Shown: positions 59,597 to 64,000 of the stretch, one piece after another | Position numbering within the stretch: position 1 is the stretch's first letter | Layout: each line of letters opens with the position of its first letter | Assembly: GCA_965220265.1 (NCBI GenBank) | Contig: CBDCPM010000004.1 | Location: 186,001-250,000 of the forward strand | Source: Bin87 sp965220265 | GTDB taxonomy: Bacteria; Chloroflexota; Dehalococcoidia; Lucifugimonadales; UBA3495 | Length of the DNA: 64,000 nucleotides | Reading direction: 5' to 3' | Position numbers and translations under genes: made by a program | Notes under the pieces: model-generated | Databases searched by the model: none | Told to the model about the DNA's origin: nothing | What the model saw: only the letters and a program-made list of their open reading frames with translations

Positions 59597-60910
59597 GTGA
59601 TTGACCGTTATTCCAGGCCCGAGATGAAGAAGGTCTGGTCTGATGAGAACAAGTACCGCATGTGGCTGGATGTAGAGTTGGCCGTGTGCGAGGCGTGGGC
59701 CGAGGCCGGAGTCGTCCCGCTTGAGGACATGGAGTCGTTGCGGGGAGCCGCGTACAACCATGAGCGGATGATGCAGATCTTCGAGACGACGAGGCACGAC
59801 GTCACGGCGTTCCTGCGTTCGATTACGGAAACCCTGGGCCCGGAAGGACGTTGGCTCCATCTAGGAATGACGTCTTCCGACATGCTGGACACCGGGCAGG
59901 CACTGCAAATGGTGGCCGCAGCCGACCTGCTGCTCAAGGAAATCGACGCCGCTATCGAGGCCGTCGGGAAACAGGCCATTCGTCACAAGGACACGCTGAT
60001 GATGGGCCGCACCCACGGCGTGCACGCTGAACCGATCACGTTCGGGCTGAAACTTGCCCTGTGGTGGGACGAACTTCGGCGTCAACGGGAACGGATGGAA
60101 GCGGCGCGCAATTCGATACGCGTGGGCAAGATCTCGGGAGCCGTGGGAACCCACGCCACCATACCGCCGCACATTGAGGAGCGAGTCTGCCACCACCTGG
60201 GTCTGGACGTGGCTCCGGTATCGAACCAGGTGGTACAACGGGATCGCCATGCGCATTTCATCACGACTGCCGCCCTGGTGGCCGCGTCGTTAGAGAAGTT
60301 CGCCACCGAAATACGGGGTATGCAGCGCACGGAGGTCCACGAGGTGGAAGAGCCGTTCGGAGCCGGACAGACGGGGTCATCGTCCATGCCGCACAAGCGG
60401 AACCCCGAACTGACGGAGCGGATTTGCGGGCTCGCGCGCACGATCCGAGGGAACGCGGTTCCCGCCCTGGAAAACGTGGCACTTTGGGGCGAAAGGGACA
60501 TCAGCCACTCGTCTTCAGAACGGATCATCCTGCCCGACACCTGCCTCATGCTGGACTACATTTTGAGCATCTTCACCCACGTGGTGAGCGGCTGGCGCGT
60601 TGACATGGACCGGATGTGGCAGAACCTGGAAAGCAGCCGAGGGTTGATCTTCAGCCAACGGGTGCTGCTGACACTGGTCGAAGACAAAGGGCTGTCTCGT
60701 GAAGCCGCGTACGACATCGTGCAGCGCAACGCCATGCGGGCGTGGGACGACGCCCAGGATTTCCGGCTTTTGCTTAAGTCGGACCTCGAGGCTACCCAAC
60801 ACCTGAGCGCGACAGAGATGGATGACCTTTTCGACTACGGCTACTACACGCGATACATCGATGACAACTTCAAGCGCATTGGGCTGCTGCCCGTGCCGGC
60901 GCTGGCCTGA
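59597..60910 (+). CDS. purB: adenylosuccinate lyase
   Basis: 437 aa. Two steps of purine synthesis (SAICAR and adenylosuccinate cleavage). MGRTHGVHAEPITFG with the catalytic His, FGAGQTGSSSMPHKRNP with the flexible-loop Ser, and WGERDISHSSSERIILPD. GTG start; GGAGG lies 7 nt upstream. Intact and of normal size. Confidence 0.97.
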   Translation: MIDRYSRPEMKKVWSDENKYRMWLDVELAVCEAWAEAGVVPLEDMESLRGAAYNHERMMQIFETTRHDVTAFLRSITETLGPEGRWLHLGMTSSDMLDTGQALQMVAAADLLLKEIDAAIEAVGKQAIRHKDTLMMGRTHGVHAEPITFGLKLALWWDELRRQRERMEAARNSIRVGKISGAVGTHATIPPHIEERVCHHLGLDVAPVSNQVVQRDRHAHFITTAALVAASLEKFATEIRGMQRTEVHEVEEPFGAGQTGSSSMPHKRNPELTERICGLARTIRGNAVPALENVALWGERDISHSSSERIILPDTCLMLDYILSIFTHVVSGWRVDMDRMWQNLESSRGLIFSQRVLLTLVEDKGLSREAAYDIVQRNAMRAWDDAQDFRLLLKSDLEATQHLSATEMDDLFDYGYYTRYIDDNFKRIGLLPVPALA

Positions 60911-60945
60911 CCCGCACCTCTCGACCGACCCGATCCCTACTCTGA

Positions 60946-61857
60946 ATGACTGCCATGATTATTGAAACCCGAATGCCCGACCGAATGCATCGCGGAAAAG
61001 TCCGCGATACCTACCAGCTCACGGACGACCTGTTGCTGATGGTGGCTACCGACCGAATATCGGCTTTCGACGTCGTTCTGCCCAACGGTATACCGGACAA
61101 AGGGGAGGCCCTCAACAAGATGTCCGCTTTCTGGTTTGGGCTAACGGACCACATCGTGCCCAACCACCTGGTCGCCCTGGCCGACGGGCCGGATGCAGCC
61201 GCGTACGCCGGCAACCCGGTCGTTGCCCATCCAAGCTACGCGGAGGATGACGTCGGAAGGCAAGCGATGATCGTCAAGAAAGCGGAACGCATCGATATAG
61301 AGTGCATCGTGCGCGGGTACATCACCGGTTCGGCTTGGGGCGAGTACCGGCGGCAAGGCACGGTATCAGGGAAGCCCATGCCCACCGGTTTGGTGGAAGG
61401 GGACATGTTCCCAGAGCCGCTATTTACACCCACGACCAAAGCCGACGAAGGCCATGACGAAAACATGACCGACGAGCAAGTAGTCGAAATGGTGGGATCT
61501 GATACAGCGCAACGACTTGCGGACATCAGCAAGGCGGTGTACCTGCACGCACACGACTATGCGAAAGGCCGGGGAATAGTCCTGGCGGACACCAAGATGG
61601 AGTTCGGCTTCCTCAACCGGGAGTTGATCCTGATCGACGAACTGCTGACCCCGGACTCCAGTCGTTTCTGGGACGCCGAGGGATACGCGCCTGGAAAATC
61701 CCAATCGAGTTATGACAAGCAATTCGTTCGCGACTGGCTCACGGCTCAGGGTTGGAACCAGGAGCCGCCGGCGCCCGAATTACCCGACGACATTGTCCAG
61801 CAGACCGCCGAGCTATATCGGCAAGCCTACCAGCGGCTCACCGGCGACACGCTGTAA
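60946..61857 (+). CDS. purC: phosphoribosylaminoimidazole-succinocarboxamide synthase
   Basis: 303 aa. RGKVRDTYQLTDDLLLMVATDRISAFD, VRGYITGSAWGEYRRQGTVSG, TKADEGHDENM and LADTKMEFGF; the final SYDKQFVRDWL. This longer form (about 300 aa) is common outside enteric bacteria. Start ATG 60946 or 60955. It forms SAICAR from CAIR, after PurE and before PurB. Confidence 0.97.
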   Translation: MTAMIIETRMPDRMHRGKVRDTYQLTDDLLLMVATDRISAFDVVLPNGIPDKGEALNKMSAFWFGLTDHIVPNHLVALADGPDAAAYAGNPVVAHPSYAEDDVGRQAMIVKKAERIDIECIVRGYITGSAWGEYRRQGTVSGKPMPTGLVEGDMFPEPLFTPTTKADEGHDENMTDEQVVEMVGSDTAQRLADISKAVYLHAHDYAKGRGIVLADTKMEFGFLNRELILIDELLTPDSSRFWDAEGYAPGKSQSSYDKQFVRDWLTAQGWNQEPPAPELPDDIVQQTAELYRQAYQRLTGDTL

Positions 61858-61894
61858 GCGTCGATACGTGGCGGCCGCCAAGTAAGGAATAGGA

Positions 61895-62581
61895 TTGCCT
61901 CCTTCGCGACATCGCCGGCGCAGTGCCGCCCGGCGTTCCCAACGGCGCACGCCACCGATTGCCACCGGCGGCGGATTTCGTAACCGATGGCTGCTGTTCG
62001 CGTTTGGTGCGATAGCCGTCCTATTCATCCTTGCTTTGCTGATCCCCGTACTGCCGATTAATTTCGGCGGTGGCGGCCAAGGAGAGGCGAGCGAGTACGT
62101 CGAGGGTATTGGGGATCTGGCAGAGGTCGCCTCGAGCCGGGACCATTTTCCGGACACGCTATCCGTTGGCCAGGTGGTGCCCGAGGGTTACCTGACGACA
62201 CCGCCCACATCCGGGAGACACTGGAATGGGTGGGTGCAATGCGGCTTCTATACTAACCCCGTGCCTGACGAACGTGTCGTGCACAACATGGAGCACGGAA
62301 ACATAGTGGTCAGCTACAACCTGATTGACCAAACGCAGATTGACGAACTGGAAGACGCATTCGACGATATCGGGTTGGCCAACAACTGGGGAGTGGCGCG
62401 ACCGTACGATGAGATTCCCAAAGGCACGATTTATTTGACCACGTGGGGAGTCGTCGACGGGCCGATGCATGAGGTAGACAAGGAGCGGATCGAACGCTTC
62501 TTCGACGCCTATTCGGGAAAGTTGGGGCCGGAATTCCCCAACGGGGCTCCGTGCACGACCGGCGGCACCATGAACCCTTAG
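61895..62581 (+). CDS. DUF3105 membrane-anchored protein, copy 1
   Basis: 228 aa: Arg-rich cytoplasmic N-terminus, one membrane helix (WLLFAFGAIAVLFILALLIPVLP), then an extracytoplasmic DUF3105 domain with PPTSGRHWNGWVQCGFYTNPVPDERVVHNMEHGNIVVSYN. His and Cys residues in that stretch suggest metal or redox chemistry. TTG start with AAGGAA before it. Function unknown. Confidence 0.85.
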   Translation: MPPSRHRRRSAARRSQRRTPPIATGGGFRNRWLLFAFGAIAVLFILALLIPVLPINFGGGGQGEASEYVEGIGDLAEVASSRDHFPDTLSVGQVVPEGYLTTPPTSGRHWNGWVQCGFYTNPVPDERVVHNMEHGNIVVSYNLIDQTQIDELEDAFDDIGLANNWGVARPYDEIPKGTIYLTTWGVVDGPMHEVDKERIERFFDAYSGKLGPEFPNGAPCTTGGTMNP

Positions 62582-62594
62582 GTCGCCCGGCGCT

Positions 62595-63389
62595 ATGAGT
62601 GCGCGGATCGCGCTGGGAACGGCCTGTATCCTCGGATTGTTTTTGGTCCTACTGGGGTGTGAATCAACGAGGGAACCAGTTCCCGCACAGGAAGCGACAC
62701 CCGATAGAATCGTAACGGCCACACCGATGCCCAGCGCCACACCGTTAGCCGAACCCACCTACACGATGGCGCCGGCAGAGAGCGTACACACGCCAACACC
62801 TGAGTTCACGGCGTCGCAACGGGAGGTCGAACCAACCGATACGCCAGACCCAACCGATACGCCAGGCCCGACCGAGCCGGCATTGGTCGCAGTGCAGCCA
62901 ACCGACGGGCCTATTAAAGTCGAAGCGATGCCCAGCAGGGACCACTTCGCGTCCCAGATGAAGATTTCCGACGTGGTACCCGGCGGGTACAGCACGGTTC
63001 CACCGACCTCGGGCCGCCACTGGGGCGCGTGGAGCGACTGCGGGTTTTACAATCATCCACTGCCGGACGAATTGATCGTTCACAACCTGGAACACGGCAA
63101 CATTATCGTCAGCTTCAACCTGGTGAGCGACGCTGAAGTGGCCGCACTGCGAGCCGCCATCGAGTCCATCCCGCTCGCGGAAGAATACGCGATCGTGCGT
63201 CGCTACCCGGCAATACCGGAAGGGATGGTTGCGTTGACAACCTGGGGAGTCCTGGACCGGATGGAGGGAGTCGACCCGGAACGCATCGCCAAGTTCTTCA
63301 CAGACTATCCGGGCAACACCGGGCCAGAATTCCCCAACGGGCTGCCGTGCACGACCGGGATCGATATGACGCAATCGTCCGGCGGCTAG
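62595..63389 (+). CDS. DUF3105 lipoprotein, copy 2
   Basis: 264 aa. Lipoprotein signal GLFLVLLGC, a Thr/Pro-rich linker with TDTPDPTDTPGPTEPA, and the same DUF3105 core as the preceding gene (PPTSGRHWGAWSDCGFYNHPLPDELIVHNLEHGNI). It lies 13 nt after copy 1, so a tandem duplication with divergent anchoring is likely: helix versus lipid. Function unknown. Confidence 0.88.
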   Translation: MSARIALGTACILGLFLVLLGCESTREPVPAQEATPDRIVTATPMPSATPLAEPTYTMAPAESVHTPTPEFTASQREVEPTDTPDPTDTPGPTEPALVAVQPTDGPIKVEAMPSRDHFASQMKISDVVPGGYSTVPPTSGRHWGAWSDCGFYNHPLPDELIVHNLEHGNIIVSFNLVSDAEVAALRAAIESIPLAEEYAIVRRYPAIPEGMVALTTWGVLDRMEGVDPERIAKFFTDYPGNTGPEFPNGLPCTTGIDMTQSSGG

Positions 63390-63423
63390 ACGCACGGGCG
63401 ATCGGAGAGGCAGCGCTACCAGC

Positions 63424-63675
63424 ATGTTTTTGGCAAGGGTCTACGTCACCCTGAAACCCGCCGTGAACGATCCCCAAGGACTGACCGTAATGGGCGGTCT
63501 GCACAGCCTGGGCTACGAAACCGTGGAAGACGTGCGCATCGGAAAATACCTTGAAATCCGCGTGGCTACGGATAGCCCGACCCAAGCTGAAAGCGAAGTG
63601 GCCGGAATGTGTGACCGGCTGCTGGCGAACCCGGTGATCGAGAATTACCGGTTTACACTGGAACCGGTCAAATAG
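63424..63675 (+). CDS. purS: phosphoribosylformylglycinamidine synthase subunit PurS
   Basis: 83 aa. ARVYVTLKPAVNDPQGLTVMGGLHSLGY and VRIGKYLEIRV with the final ANPVIENYRF are typical. PurS links PurL and PurQ in the FGAM synthase complex; those genes are not in the window. A long perfect hairpin follows immediately. Confidence 0.95.
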   Translation: MFLARVYVTLKPAVNDPQGLTVMGGLHSLGYETVEDVRIGKYLEIRVATDSPTQAESEVAGMCDRLLANPVIENYRFTLEPVK

Positions 63676-63707
63676 AGTCGGGGGCGGACAATGGTCCGCC
63701 CCCGACT
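63676..63707. terminator. long hairpin between convergent purS and unknown gene
   Basis: Perfect 14-bp stem (63676-63689 with 63694-63707, loop AATG) that begins right after the purS stop. The plus-side tail is not T-rich; the minus-side tail is CTATTTGACC. It probably ends both convergent transcripts. Confidence 0.65.
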
Positions 63708-63742
63708 ATAACGGGGTCCGTCCTAGAGGCCCGCCCCGGCCT

Positions 63743-63988
63743 TCAGTGCAGGTGTGCCTGCAGAAGACCCACCAATTCGTCAACGGTGGCTTTTTGCCAG
63801 TCGCCCGCCCGGGCGGCGGTTTGGGCACGGCGCTGGCGACCGAAGTCCTGGTCTGAGATATCCGGCTGCTCGGCGCGGATCGCTGCTTCAATCTCGCCCT
63901 GCTCGCGGCCGGCGACCTGTGAACGCTCGATCCAGTGGCAGATGTACTCATGCCCCTGGTCGTAGAACACTGCGACGGGGATCGACAT
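63743..63988 (-). CDS. uncharacterised small protein
   Basis: 81 aa. PVAVFYDQGHEYICHWIERSQV then a helical Gln/Arg/Ala-rich part and DWQKATVDELVGLLQAHLH. No family recognised. GAGGGA lies before the ATG at 63988. It ends near a shared hairpin with purS. Real but of unknown function. Confidence 0.55.
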   Translation of the reverse strand: MSIPVAVFYDQGHEYICHWIERSQVAGREQGEIEAAIRAEQPDISDQDFGRQRRAQTAARAGDWQKATVDELVGLLQAHLH

Positions 63989-64000
63989 GTACAGTCCCTC

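Noticed and set aside
1..64000. CRISPR array
   Set aside because: The only tandem repeats are the 160-bp units at 5 kb, with no short regular spacers; no cas genes are present.

Overview
The window looks like a chromosomal segment of a high-GC Chloroflexota bacterium, most likely a Dehalococcoidia/SAR202-type lineage. This is an inference from gene content: LL-diaminopimelate aminotransferase (DapL) lysine synthesis, a single-chain glycyl-tRNA synthetase, archaeal-type phosphoglycerate mutase, a K+-dependent membrane pyrophosphatase, PurS, CbtAB cobalt uptake, DUF3105 and BKACE proteins, and frequent GTG/TTG starts. No rRNA, tRNA, CRISPR array, transposase or phage gene was recognised.

From 1 to 29.8 kb nearly everything is on the minus strand. 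It begins with hisG (cut by the left edge) and hisZ. An AAA ATPase/DUF4276 pair that resembles a defence module follows, then a catalytically degraded SDR next to 160-bp tandem repeats, a normal SDR, birA, a DUF4238 gene and glyQS. Next comes a cobalamin block: promoter, B12 riboswitch and terminator ahead of cbiE, cobN, a small unknown gene, cbtB, cbtA and a BchI/BchD-like chelatase subunit. A DUF3352 exported protein (plus strand), a MoaD-like protein with a lone xanthine dehydrogenase-type large subunit, BKACE, rhomboid, a cytidylate kinase-like protein and a GNAT follow. The aromatic block is trpA and a DAHP synthase; the latter is preceded by a Tyr/Phe-rich leader peptide and an intrinsic terminator, a strong candidate for transcription attenuation.

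From 30 to 39 kb the plus strand carries a GatC-like/amidase pair, a HAD hydrolase, an unknown protein, an LLM oxidoreductase, a phosphoesterase, hppA, a zinc-finger protein, an SDR and a frameshifted antitoxin-like gene. From 39 to 54 kb the minus strand has formamidase coupled to a nuclease-like gene, an overlapping pair of unknowns, a SbcD-like phosphoesterase, hflX, a frameshifted dapL, dapF, miaA, the glycolytic run pgk-apgM-tpiA, a prenyl synthase with a damaged first Asp-rich motif, a Sua5-type gene and a compact type II restriction-modification pair. From 54 to 63.7 kb is a plus-strand purine cluster (guaA, purD, purE, purB, purC, purS) interspersed with unknowns, a HAD phosphatase and two tandem DUF3105 genes, closed by a long hairpin.

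A recurrent regulatory theme is an extended -10 element (TGnTAnnAT, no visible -35) just upstream of hisZ, glyQS, the xanthine dehydrogenase-type gene, the methyltransferase, guaA and purB. The most striking new observations are the Tyr/Phe leader attenuator of DAHP synthase and a repeat element that supplies the Shine-Dalgarno and start codon of the degraded SDR.
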